Below, one piece after another: positions 1 through 7,491 of a stretch of 64,000 bases of DNA. Position 1 is the stretch's first letter; each line of letters begins with the position of its first letter. A program made the translations under genes and the position numbers. A model generated the notes under the pieces. The model made no database searches and was not told where the DNA came from. It was given only the letters and a program-made list of their open reading frames with translations. The DNA is from Actinotalea solisilvae (GTDB taxonomy: Bacteria > Actinomycetota > Actinomycetes > Actinomycetales > Cellulomonadaceae), in NCBI RefSeq assembly GCF_016464425.1, contig NZ_JADDKQ010000003.1, positions 1 through 64,000 on the forward strand, in the 5' to 3' direction.

Positions 1-121
1 GGCGCGGGTCCGGGTGGTGGGCGGTGGTGGCCCCCGGCGACCCCGCGGGGACCCCGCGACCTCGGCGGTGCGGGCCGGTGGGTGAGCGGGGGTCGGGTGG
101 GTGAGCGCGCGACCCGGGGCG
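1..121. other. Non-coding left flank
   Basis: GC-rich sequence downstream of pgi, with no coding region I can support. It holds short direct repeats of GGTGGGTGAGCG and runs of GACCCCGCG. The window edge cuts it, so any terminator or neighbouring gene cannot be judged. Confidence 0.5.
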
Positions 122-1816
122 TCAGCGGGCGCGGTGCGCCTGGTAGTACTCGATGAGCGCGCGGGTCGACGCGTCCTGCGCGGCGAGGGCGTCGGTGTCG
201 CCGCCGACCGCCGGCGCGATCTGGTTCGCGAGGACCTTGCCGAGCTCGACGCCCCACTGGTCGAACGAGTCGATGCCCCACACGACGCCCTGGACGAACG
301 TGATGTGCTCGTAGAGCGCGATGAGCTGCCCGAGCACCGAGGGCGTCAGCGCGGGGGCCATGATCGACGTCGTCGGCCGGTTGCCCGGGAAGACCCGCGC
401 CGGGACGATCGCCTCCGCCGTGCCCTCGGCACGCACCTCGTCGGCCGTCTTGCCGAACGCGAGCGCCTTGGTCTGCGCGAAGAAGTTCGCGAGGAACAGC
501 TCGTGGACGTCGACGTCGCCCGCGTCCGCGTCGCGCAGCGAGTGCGCAGGCGTCGCGACCGCGATGAAGTCGGCCGGGACCAGCCGCGTGCCCTGGTGGA
601 TGAGCTGGTAGAACGCGTGCTGGCCGTTGGTCCCGGGCTCGCCCCAGAAGACCTCGCCCGTGTCGGTCGTCACCGGCGTGCCGTCCCAGCGCACGCTCTT
701 GCCGTTGGACTCCATGGTCAGCTGCTGCAGGTACGCGGGGAACCGGTGCAGGTGCTGGGCGTAGGGCAGGACGGCGTGCGTGTGCGCGTCGAGGAAGTTG
801 ACGTACCAGACGTTGAGCAGGCCCATGAGGACCGGCACGTTGCTCGCGAACGGCTCCGACCGCAGGTGCTCGTCGACGGCGTGGAAGCCCGCGAGGAGGT
901 CGCGGAACGCGTCCGGGCCGATCGCGACGGCGAGCGACGTGCCGATCGCGGAGTCGAGCGAGTAGCGGCCGCCGACCCAGTCCCAGAACCCGAACGCGTT
1001 GGCCGGGTCGATGCCGAACGCCGCGACCTTGTCGAGGGCGGTCGAGACCGCCACGAAGTGCTTCGCGACGGCGCCCGAGCGCGCCTCGTCGGTGTCCTCG
1101 ATCGCGCCGGCCGCGGCGAGCTCGCGCCACATCCAGGCGCGTGCCAGGCGTGCGTTGGTGAGCGTCTCGAGCGTGCCGAACGTCTTCGAGGCGACGACGA
1201 ACAGCGTCGTCGTCGGGTCGAGCCCCGCCAGCGTCTCGGCGACGTCCGTCGGGTCGATGTTGGACACGAAGCGCAGCTCGATGCCCTCGGCGACGTACGG
1301 CTGGAGCGCCTCGTACGCCATGACCGGCCCGAGGTCCGAGCCGCCGATGCCGATGTTGACGACGGTGCGGATCCGCTCGCCCGTGACGCCTGTCCACTCC
1401 CCCGAGCGGACGCGGTCGGCGAACGCGAACACCTTCTCGAGCTCGGCCTGGACGTCCGCGTCGACGTCCTGGCCGTCGACGGTGAGCGTGGGCGTCGCGC
1501 CGCGCGGCCGCCGCAGCGCGGTGTGGAGCACCGCGCGGTCCTCGGTGACGTTGATGTGCTCGCCCGAGAGCATCGCCTCGACGCGGCCGGCGAGACCGAC
1601 CTCCTCGGCGAGCCGCACGAGGAGGGCGAGCGTCTCGTCCGTCACGAGGTTCTTCGACAGGTCCACGTGCAGGTCCCCGACGCCGAACGAGAGCCTGCGG
1701 GCGCGGTCCGGGTCCTGCGCGAACCAGGCCCGCAGGTCCGGCGTCGTCGCGTCCCGGTGCGTTGCCAGAGCGGCCCAGGCGCTCGTCGTCGTGGGGTCGA
1801 TCGGTGCCGTGGTCAC
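122..1816 (-). CDS. pgi: Glucose-6-phosphate isomerase
   Basis: Interconverts glucose-6-phosphate and fructose-6-phosphate in the cytoplasm (glycolysis, gluconeogenesis). At 564 aa it has the normal bacterial length. The sugar-isomerase phosphate-binding motif GIGGSDLGP is near residue 154, the signature [12 protein letters not shown] is mid-protein, the family motif ESNGKS is near 367, and [13 protein letters not shown] near 390. I chose the GTG at 1816 (protein begins V-T-T-A-P-I) because AGGAGG sits six bases upstream; the open frame runs on to 1975 but that extension overlaps the promoter and looks non-coding. A TACGGT -10 box lies at 1850-1855. Transcribed away from the acetyltransferase gene to its right. 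Confidence 0.97.
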   Translation of the reverse strand: MTTAPIDPTTTSAWAALATHRDATTPDLRAWFAQDPDRARRLSFGVGDLHVDLSKNLVTDETLALLVRLAEEVGLAGRVEAMLSGEHINVTEDRAVLHTALRRPRGATPTLTVDGQDVDADVQAELEKVFAFADRVRSGEWTGVTGERIRTVVNIGIGGSDLGPVMAYEALQPYVAEGIELRFVSNIDPTDVAETLAGLDPTTTLFVVASKTFGTLETLTNARLARAWMWRELAAAGAIEDTDEARSGAVAKHFVAVSTALDKVAAFGIDPANAFGFWDWVGGRYSLDSAIGTSLAVAIGPDAFRDLLAGFHAVDEHLRSEPFASNVPVLMGLLNVWYVNFLDAHTHAVLPYAQHLHRFPAYLQQLTMESNGKSVRWDGTPVTTDTGEVFWGEPGTNGQHAFYQLIHQGTRLVPADFIAVATPAHSLRDADAGDVDVHELFLANFFAQTKALAFGKTADEVRAEGTAEAIVPARVFPGNRPTTSIMAPALTPSVLGQLIALYEHITFVQGVVWGIDSFDQWGVELGKVLANQIAPAVGGDTDALAAQDASTRALIEYYQAHRAR

Positions 1817-1849
1817 GCTGGTCCTCCTGCGGGCTGGGGTGTCGTCCCC

Positions 1850-1855
1850 ACCGTA
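1850..1855 (-). promoter_or_regulatory. -10 box TACGGT of pgi
   Basis: Reads TACGGT on the minus strand, 34 bases before the GTG start, leaving room for a short leader with the AGGAGG site. No clear -35 is visible. Confidence 0.45.
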
Positions 1856-1910
1856 GTGAGGGTGGCGCGGCACTGACACCGGACCATCAGCCCGTGGCAC
1901 GATGCCGCGC

Positions 1911-2465
1911 GTGGAGCTGCGACCGATGACCGTCGAGGACTGGCCCGCCGTCGCGGCGGTGTACGCGGAGGGCATCGCGGGTGGTCAGGCCACGTTCGAG
2001 TCCGCGGTCCCGACGTGGGACGCGTGGGACGCGGCGCACACGCCGGACCACCGCCTGGTCGCGACCGACCTGGCTGGACCCGCCGGCCCGGGCGGCCCTG
2101 CCGCTGCCGCGGGACCTGCCACCGCCACTGCTGACCCCGTCGTCCTCGGCTGGGCCGCGTGCTCACCCGTGAGCAGCCGCTGCGTCTACGCGGGCGTGCT
2201 CGAGGTGAGCGTCTACGTCGCGGGAGCCGCGCAGGGCCGCGGCGTCGGGTCGGCGCTGCTCGGGGCGCTCGTCACGTCGACCGAGGCCGCAGGCGTGTGG
2301 ACCCTCACGGCGGGCATCTTCCCCGGCAACGCCGCGAGCCTCGCGCTCCACGCGCGCCACGGCTTCCGGACCGTCGGGGTCAACGAGCGCCTCGGCCGCA
2401 CCGCGGCGGGCGAGTGGCGCGACGTCGTCCGCCTCGAGCGGCGCAGCGCGGTCGTCGGCGTCTGA
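1911..2465 (+). CDS. GNAT acetyltransferase, phosphinothricin-acetyltransferase-like
   Basis: Probable acetyl-CoA-dependent N-acetyltransferase of the Pat/Bar type. The start [14 protein letters not shown], the early YAEGI and TFE motifs, and the acetyl-CoA loop [13 protein letters not shown] followed by [16 protein letters not shown] are typical. A low-complexity Ala/Gly/Pro stretch near residues 50-75 is inserted before the core strand. The GTG at 1911 is preferred over the ATG at 1902 because a CACGAT box (1898-1903) lies seven bases before it, as at other leaderless genes here; the ATG would sit inside that box. The true substrate is unknown; detoxification of an amino-acid-like compound is the usual role. 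Confidence 0.85.
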   Translation: MELRPMTVEDWPAVAAVYAEGIAGGQATFESAVPTWDAWDAAHTPDHRLVATDLAGPAGPGGPAAAAGPATATADPVVLGWAACSPVSSRCVYAGVLEVSVYVAGAAQGRGVGSALLGALVTSTEAAGVWTLTAGIFPGNAASLALHARHGFRTVGVNERLGRTAAGEWRDVVRLERRSAVVGV

Positions 2466-2559
2466 GCCGGCCGCAGCACCGGCACCCGCTGGTGGCGGGG
2501 CCGCGGTCGCCCGGCGTCCGGGACCGCGGCGCCCGGAGGCGCCGAGCGCGTCGCCTGCC

Positions 2560-2565
2560 TACCGT
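2560..2565 (+). promoter_or_regulatory. -10 box TACCGT, leaderless DUF72 gene
   Basis: TACCGT ends six bases before the GTG at 2572 and no ribosome site lies between, so the transcript probably begins at or next to the start codon. Confidence 0.5.
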
Positions 2566-2571
2566 GGCCGG

Positions 2572-3504
2572 GTGAGCGGTGACGTCCGGATCGGGATCTC
2601 GGGGTGGCGGTACGCGCCCTGGCGCGGCGTGTTCTACCCGCGCGGGCTCCCCCAGCGCCTCGAGCTCGCGCACGCCTCGAGCCTGCTGGGCAGCATCGAG
2701 CTCAACGGCTCGTTCTACTCGCTCCAGCGCCCCGAGAGCTACCGCCAGTGGTACGACGCGACGCCGCCCGGATTCCTCTTCGCCGTCAAGGGCGGCCGCT
2801 TCATCACGCACATGGTCAAGCTGCGGGAGCCCGAGCAGCCGCTCGCCAACTTCTTCGCCTCGGGCGTGCTGGCGCTCGGTGACAAGCTCGGCCCGGTCCT
2901 GTGGCAGCTGCCGCCGATGCTCGGCTTCGACCCGGACCGCCTCGCGGCGTTCTTCGACCTCCTCCCCCGCACGACGGCGGCCGCGGCGGCCCTCGCCGCA
3001 CGCCACGACGAGCGCCTCGAGGGCCGCGCGCTCACCGCGACCGACGCGGACCGCCCCCTGCGGCACGCGCTCGAGGTGCGGCACGACACGTTCGTCACGC
3101 CCGTCTTCGTCGACCTGCTGCGCCGGCACGACGTCGGCCTGGTGGTCGCGGACACGGCCGGGAAGTGGCCGTTCCTGCTCGACGTGACGAGCGACCTCGT
3201 CTACGTCCGGCTGCACGGCGGCGAGGAGCTCTACGTCAGCGGGTACGACGACGCCGCGCTCGCGGTCTGGGCCGAGCGCATCGCCGCGTGGGCCGCGGAC
3301 GGTCGCGACGTCGTCGTCTACTTCGACAACGACGTCAAGGTGCATGCGCCGTTCGACGCCCTGCGGCTCGCCCAGCTGCTCGGCGTGGGGCCGGGACGCA
3401 CGCAGGTCGACCTGGACCTGGGCCGCGTCGCGCTGCCGCGGCCCGGGGCCCCGGGCGCGGACGCCGGCGAGGCGCCGCGCGAGACCTGGCCGACGGCGGG
3501 CTGA
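2572..3504 (+). CDS. DUF72 family protein (YecE-like)
   Basis: A 310-aa member of DUF72, a TIM-barrel family of unknown biochemical role. Recognised by the N-terminal RIGISGWRYAPWRG, then FAVKGGRFITHMVKL, the conserved FASGVLALGDKLGPVLWQLP, and late motifs YVRLHGGEELYVSGYDD and VYFDNDVKVHAPFDA. The last 25 residues are a Pro/Ala/Gly tail of no recognised function. The GTG start follows a TACCGT box directly. It is convergent with the next gene, with only five bases between the stops. No function should be inferred beyond the family name. Confidence 0.9.
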   Translation: MSGDVRIGISGWRYAPWRGVFYPRGLPQRLELAHASSLLGSIELNGSFYSLQRPESYRQWYDATPPGFLFAVKGGRFITHMVKLREPEQPLANFFASGVLALGDKLGPVLWQLPPMLGFDPDRLAAFFDLLPRTTAAAAALAARHDERLEGRALTATDADRPLRHALEVRHDTFVTPVFVDLLRRHDVGLVVADTAGKWPFLLDVTSDLVYVRLHGGEELYVSGYDDAALAVWAERIAAWAADGRDVVVYFDNDVKVHAPFDALRLAQLLGVGPGRTQVDLDLGRVALPRPGAPGADAGEAPRETWPTAG

Positions 3505-3509
3505 GGGCC

Positions 3510-4634
3510 TCAGCCCCGAGGGCGTGCCCGACCGGCGCGTCCGGCGCCGGCGCCCACGAGCCCCTCCGCGAGCGCGGCGACGCGCGCCGCCTCCGCCCCG
3601 AGGTCCTCGCGCGCGACGACGCCGTCGGGCACCGTGGCCACGACCTCTCCGCGCGCGAGCGTCCACGTGCCGACGACGACGCCGCCCGCCACCACGAGGT
3701 GCGCGCCCCGGCTCACGTCCTGCCGCAGGTCCGGCGGCACGACCCGCACGTCCGCCGTGCCCGGGCCGAGCACCCACGGGTCGTACTTCGGGAGCAGCCG
3801 GACGACCGGGTGCGCGCGGGCCGCGGCGAACGCGTCGACGTCGTCGCGGTGCACGAGCCGCGGCTCGCCGTCGACCTCGACGGTCAGGAGCCGGTCGCCG
3901 AGGGCGTCGACCCAGCCGGGCACCAGCGCCCGGCGCACGCCGAGGCCCTCCACGAGCCAGTACCGCAGGTTGTCGGGTGACGCGGGACCGTACGCGCGGA
4001 CGTACGCCTCGACGGCGCGCGGGCCGGCGTCGTCGAGCGTGGGCAGGCCGGGCCACGCGGGGTTCCCCTCGAGGCTCTGCAGGGTCAGCTGCCCGTCGCG
4101 CGACGGCGCGATGCTGAGGTCGCCCTGCCAGGCGAGCGGCTTGAGGAACGTCACCGCCGGGTCGGTGAACGCCGGCCCGAGGTGCGCGAAGCGCGGGGAC
4201 GCCGTGATCGCGGAGGCGAGCTCGGTGCGCGTGAGCGGCCCACCGGCGAGCGCCTCGCGCACCGCCGCGCGCAGGGCGGGCCAGGCGGAAGGCTCGAGCC
4301 GGTAGAAGCTCCGCCAGCTCGGGCGCTCCCACATGCGGCTCGACGCACGCAGCGCGAGGTGCGTCGCCGCCGACGCCGGGGTCATGAGGTGCACCGCGCC
4401 CCGGAACGCGAAGGTCCGCACGAGCGTGCCCTCCGCGACCGCGCGGCCGACGTCGCCCGGCTCGGAGGCGCGTCGGCGCAGCCGGAGGCCGAGCTCGGCG
4501 ACCGCCGGGTCGAGCTGGGCGGCCACGGCGACCAGGTCGCCCACGACCTCCGCGACCGACGCCGGCCCGACGGGGTCGAGGTGGTGGCGGGCGAGCCGCC
4601 AGGTCAGCGCGTCGGACCACGTCGACGTGAGCAC
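3510..4634 (-). CDS. Winged-helix DNA-binding protein (HTH_42 / AlkZ superfamily)
   Basis: A 374-aa member of the HTH_42 family, which includes the DNA glycosylases AlkZ and YcaQ. Visible family traits are RGAVHLMTPA, the segment SRMWERPSW, and the late KYDPWVLGPG. The N-terminus reads RLARHHLDP where I would expect the catalytic QxQ-type motif of AlkZ, so glycosylase activity is doubtful. The GTG at 4634 (V-L-T-S-T-W) is chosen because TACCCT precedes it by five bases; upstream sequence in the same frame overlaps the divergent acetyltransferase start. Likely DNA-binding; the role is unknown. Confidence 0.82.
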   Translation of the reverse strand: MLTSTWSDALTWRLARHHLDPVGPASVAEVVGDLVAVAAQLDPAVAELGLRLRRRASEPGDVGRAVAEGTLVRTFAFRGAVHLMTPASAATHLALRASSRMWERPSWRSFYRLEPSAWPALRAAVREALAGGPLTRTELASAITASPRFAHLGPAFTDPAVTFLKPLAWQGDLSIAPSRDGQLTLQSLEGNPAWPGLPTLDDAGPRAVEAYVRAYGPASPDNLRYWLVEGLGVRRALVPGWVDALGDRLLTVEVDGEPRLVHRDDVDAFAAARAHPVVRLLPKYDPWVLGPGTADVRVVPPDLRQDVSRGAHLVVAGGVVVGTWTLARGEVVATVPDGVVAREDLGAEAARVAALAEGLVGAGAGRAGRARPRG

Positions 4635-4639
4635 GCCCG

Positions 4640-4645
4640 AGGGTA
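4640..4645 (-). promoter_or_regulatory. -10 box TACCCT, leaderless winged-helix gene
   Basis: Minus-strand TACCCT five bases before the GTG at 4634, with no ribosome site between. Confidence 0.45.
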
Positions 4646-4739
4646 CCGCCGGCGCTCGCGGCGTCGCTGTCGGGCGACCGCCGACGTCCGCTGTCGGCGC
4701 GCCGGACGCCGCCTTGTGGACGCTCGTACGTACCTGTCC

Positions 4740-4745
4740 TACGCT
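4740..4745 (+). promoter_or_regulatory. -10 box TACGCT, leaderless acetyltransferase gene
   Basis: TACGCT ends seven bases before the ATG at 4753. The winged-helix gene promoter faces the other way about 95 bases to the left. Confidence 0.45.
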
Positions 4746-4752
4746 CGGCCGC

Positions 4753-5343
4753 ATGAGCGACGAGACGCCCGACCACTTCGCCGGCGACCCGCGGACGAAC
4801 ACCGAGCGGATGCTCGCGGGCGACCTCTACATCGCGGACGACCCGGCGATCCTCGAGGCGCAGACGCTCGCGGTCCGTCGCGCGGCCGCGTTCCGTGACG
4901 CATACGACCGGGACCCCCAGGCCGCGCAGGAGCAGGCGCGCGAGCTCTTCGGGGAGCTCGACCCGACGGCGTTCGTGCGCGCTCCCGTCCACGTGGACTA
5001 CGGCACCCGGATCACGGTCGGTCCGCGCACCTTCGTCAACATGGGCCTCACCGCCCTCGACGTGGCCGAGATCCGCATCGGCGCGGACTGCCAGATCGGT
5101 CCGCACGTCCAGCTCCTCACCCCGACGCACCCGGTCGAGCCGCGGCCGCGGCGCGACAAGCTCGAGGCGGCGCGGCCCATCACGATCGAGGACAACGTGT
5201 GGCTGGGCGGCGGCGTCGTCGTGTGCCCCGGCGTGACGATCGGCGAGAACAGCGTCGTCGGGGCCGGCGCCGTGGTGACGCGCGACATCCCGCCGAACAG
5301 CGTCGCCGTGGGCAACCCCGCCCGCGTCGTGCGCAGCATCTGA
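4753..5343 (+). CDS. Maltose/galactoside O-acetyltransferase family protein
   Basis: A 196-aa trimeric left-handed beta-helix acetyltransferase. It has the N-terminal maltose-acetyltransferase domain (TNTERMLAGDLYIADDP, residues about 15-32), then hexapeptide repeats with the typical FVNMG, IGPHVQLLTPTHP (containing the catalytic His of the family) and the C-terminal VVGAGAVVTRDIPPNSVAVGNPARVVR. It should transfer acetyl from acetyl-CoA to a hydroxyl of a sugar such as maltose or glucose; the acceptor is not determined by sequence. The ATG follows a TACGCT box by seven bases. The TetR gene starts ten bases after its stop, suggesting co-transcription. Confidence 0.9.
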   Translation: MSDETPDHFAGDPRTNTERMLAGDLYIADDPAILEAQTLAVRRAAAFRDAYDRDPQAAQEQARELFGELDPTAFVRAPVHVDYGTRITVGPRTFVNMGLTALDVAEIRIGADCQIGPHVQLLTPTHPVEPRPRRDKLEAARPITIEDNVWLGGGVVVCPGVTIGENSVVGAGAVVTRDIPPNSVAVGNPARVVRSI

Positions 5344-5353
5344 GGGCGGTGAC

Positions 5354-5932
5354 GTGCGACCCCGCAGGACGGACCCCGGCCGCCGCGACCGGATCATCGA
5401 CGTCGCGCTCGAGCTCATCGCCGAGGTGGGGGTAGCGGGCGTCTCCCACCGCCGGATCGCCGAGCGCGCCGACGTCCCCCTGGGATCGATGACCTACCAC
5501 TTCGCCGGCATGGACGAGGTCCTCCGCGAGGCGTTCACGCGGTTCGCGGACCGGGTCGCGGCCTCCTTCGAGGCGCACCTCAGCGCCGCGGCGGACGGCG
5601 AGCAGGCCGTGACGGCCGTCGTCGACCTCATCCACGAGCTCTCCGACCGCGCGGGCGGGCGCGACCAGGTGCTCACCTACGAGCTCTACACGCTCGCCGC
5701 GCGCGACCCGCGCTACCGCGCGATCACGACCGCCTGGATGGCGCGCAGCCGGCACGAGCTCGAGCGGCACTTCGACCCGACGGTCACGCGCCAGCTCGAC
5801 GCCCTCATCGAAGGGCTCGCGCTGCACCGGGCGCTCGACGACGACCCGTTCGACCGCACCCTCACCGAGCAGGCCGTGCGCAAGGTGGTCGGCCCGGTGC
5901 CGACGCCACGCCCTGGCGGTGGTCGGCGGTGA
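5354..5932 (+). CDS. TetR/AcrR family transcriptional regulator
   Basis: A 192-aa repressor-type protein. The N-terminal helix-turn-helix is clear: RRDRIIDVALELIAEVG, VSHRRIAERADVPLGSMTYHF (residues about 10-55). The C-terminal ligand domain is variable. It starts with GTG at 5354 ten bases after the acetyltransferase stop and ends in a GTGA overlap with the kinase gene, so the three are probably one transcript. Targets could be its own operon, but no palindromic operator is evident upstream of 4753. Confidence 0.92.
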   Translation: MRPRRTDPGRRDRIIDVALELIAEVGVAGVSHRRIAERADVPLGSMTYHFAGMDEVLREAFTRFADRVAASFEAHLSAAADGEQAVTAVVDLIHELSDRAGGRDQVLTYELYTLAARDPRYRAITTAWMARSRHELERHFDPTVTRQLDALIEGLALHRALDDDPFDRTLTEQAVRKVVGPVPTPRPGGGRR

Positions 5933-6687
5933 GCGGCGCGCTCGGACGCCTCCGCCTGCCGCCCGAGGAGCCCGAGGCCGGTCCGTGGTCCGCCGTCCGG
6001 GTCGAGGAGCTGGCCCGGCGACTGCTCGCCGGGTCCGAGCACGCGCCCGGTCGCCCCTGGGTCGTCGCCGTCGACGGCCGCGGCGGCGCGGGCAAGTCCA
6101 CGCTCGCCGCGCGCCTGCTGCCCCACCTCGCCCCGGCCGCCGTCGTGGGCACCGACGACGTCGCCTGGCACGAGCCGTTCTTCGCGTGGGGCCACCTTCT
6201 TGCGGAGCACGTCCTCGGGCCGCTCCACGCAGGGGCCGGCGTCGCGTACGCGCCGGCGGCGTGGGCGGCGCACGGGCGTGCGGGCGCGATCGAGGTCCCC
6301 GCCGGGCTGCGGGCCGTCGTCGTCGAGGGCACGGGCGCGAACCAGCGTGCCTTCGCCCACCTCGTCGACCGGACCGTGTGGGTCCAGACCGACCACGCGC
6401 TGGCCGAGGAGCGCGGCATCGCGCGTGACGTGGAGCAGGGCGTCAACGGCGACGCCGAGGAGTCGCGGCGGTTCTGGCACGAGTGGATGGCGCACGAGCT
6501 GCCCTTCTTCGCCCGGGAGCGGCCATGGCAGCGCGCCGACCTCGTCGTCGCGGGAACGCCCGTCGTCGCGCTGGGGCCGGACGAGCTGGCGTGCGCACCG
6601 GGTCCGCTCGGGCCGGACGAGCGGGCGTGGCCGCCGGGTCCGCACGGCCCCGACGAGGGTCTTCGCAGCGAGCCGCCGGTCCGGTAG
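5929..6687 (+). CDS. P-loop NTPase, uridine-kinase-like
   Basis: A 252-aa cytoplasmic P-loop protein related to uridine/phosphoribulokinase-type kinases. The Walker A motif is GRGGAGKST (residues 50-58). TDDVAWHEPFF follows at the place where this group binds substrate, and VVEGTGANQ is the second conserved loop. The start overlaps the TetR stop by four bases (GTGA). The final 40 residues repeat GPDE-x-A/PG units and look disordered, which is unusual for the family. The phosphoryl acceptor cannot be named from sequence. Confidence 0.8.
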   Translation: MSGALGRLRLPPEEPEAGPWSAVRVEELARRLLAGSEHAPGRPWVVAVDGRGGAGKSTLAARLLPHLAPAAVVGTDDVAWHEPFFAWGHLLAEHVLGPLHAGAGVAYAPAAWAAHGRAGAIEVPAGLRAVVVEGTGANQRAFAHLVDRTVWVQTDHALAEERGIARDVEQGVNGDAEESRRFWHEWMAHELPFFARERPWQRADLVVAGTPVVALGPDELACAPGPLGPDERAWPPGPHGPDEGLRSEPPVR

Positions 6688-6714
6688 ACAAGGACCGAGG
6701 AGCGGAGGCGAGCG

Positions 6715-7371
6715 ATGGCGCACGCGACCGACGGGCGAGCGAGCGACGTGCCCGCGACGAACGGGCCGACCCCGAGCGGCCGAGCAACCACCGGGCCGCC
6801 GACCAGCGCCCACGTGCCCAGCGGGCCCACGGCCGGCGAGGCACAGACCAGCGCGCACATGCCCAGCGGGCCCACGACGGGCGCTCACCCGGCCAGCGGG
6901 CCCGCGACCGGCGCTCACGTGGCCAGCGAGCCCACGGCGCCCGCGCACCTGGCCAGCGAGCCCACCACTAGCGCGCGCGGAACCAGCGGGCTCGCGACCG
7001 GCGCGTACGCGCCGCGCGCTCCGGCGGTCGCCGTCGGGTCGAGCCCGCGACGCGTCGCGCTGCTGCGGGCGGTGGGCGTGCTGGCCACGGCGGTGGTCGC
7101 CGTCGTGCTCGTCGTCGGCTGGTGGGAGGACTCGGGCACCGGCACCCTGCTCGTCGTCGGGGTGCCCCTCGCCGCGGCAGCCCTCGTCGTGCTCGCCGGC
7201 GGTGGTCGCGCCGCCAACGCCGTCACGTGGCTCGCAGCGGTCGTCGTCATCGGCTGGGCGCTGGTGACGGGCCTCGGCGCGGGGTTCTGGTTCATCGTGC
7301 CCGGCGCGCTGCTCCTCACCGCCGCCGTCGACGGCGCCGGGATCTCCCCGGCGGATCGCGCGCGGCCGTAG
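6715..7371 (+). CDS. Membrane protein with 10-residue repeat N-terminus
   Basis: A 218-aa protein of unknown function. Residues 1-104 are low complexity, built of ten-residue units of the form TGAHxASGPT (residues 30-39, then 45 to about 104, with a five-residue half unit between). The C-terminal half has about four hydrophobic segments starting near residue 115 (VALLRAVGVLATAVVAVVLV, then TLLVVGVPLAAAALVVLAGG and two more), resembling small actinobacterial membrane proteins. An AGCGGAGG ribosome site precedes the ATG. The repeat region is probably disordered and exposed to cytoplasm or wall; topology is not certain. Confidence 0.7.
   Translation: MAHATDGRASDVPATNGPTPSGRATTGPPTSAHVPSGPTAGEAQTSAHMPSGPTTGAHPASGPATGAHVASEPTAPAHLASEPTTSARGTSGLATGAYAPRAPAVAVGSSPRRVALLRAVGVLATAVVAVVLVVGWWEDSGTGTLLVVGVPLAAAALVVLAGGGRAANAVTWLAAVVVIGWALVTGLGAGFWFIVPGALLLTAAVDGAGISPADRARP
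6802..7020 (+). repeat. Coding 30-base tandem repeat
   Basis: Units at 6802-6831, 6847-6876, 6877-6906, 6907-6936, 6937-6966 and 6967-6996, then a partial copy to 7020. A 15-base half unit lies at 6832-6846. All keep frame, and units diverge by several bases, so the array is not very recent. Confidence 0.85.
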
Positions 7372-7396
7372 GCCGGACGCCGGCCCTCGCCCCCAG

Positions 7397-7460
7397 GCAC
7401 GGCACCGGTACGGCACCGGTACGGCGCCGGCAGGGCACGGCACCGCACGGCACCGGGCCG
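7397..7460. repeat. Short tandem repeats of ACGGCACCGGT type
   Basis: Ten- to eleven-base degenerate repeats around GGCACCGGTAC fill the 120-base gap between two convergent genes. The sequence could fold into several alternative hairpins and may act as a two-way terminator; no T tract is present. Confidence 0.55.
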
Positions 7461-7491
7461 CAGAGCAGCGCCCGCGAGCAGACACGGGTCG

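Noticed and set aside
2380-5418. A 1012-residue open frame on the minus strand
   Set aside because: It runs antisense or out of frame through four recognisable genes and its translation is Arg/Gly/Ala-rich without any domain; such frames are expected in high-GC DNA.
7397-7460. CRISPR or riboswitch in the gap before the HNH gene
   Set aside because: Repeats are ten to eleven bases without spacers, in a convergent gap with no downstream gene to regulate.
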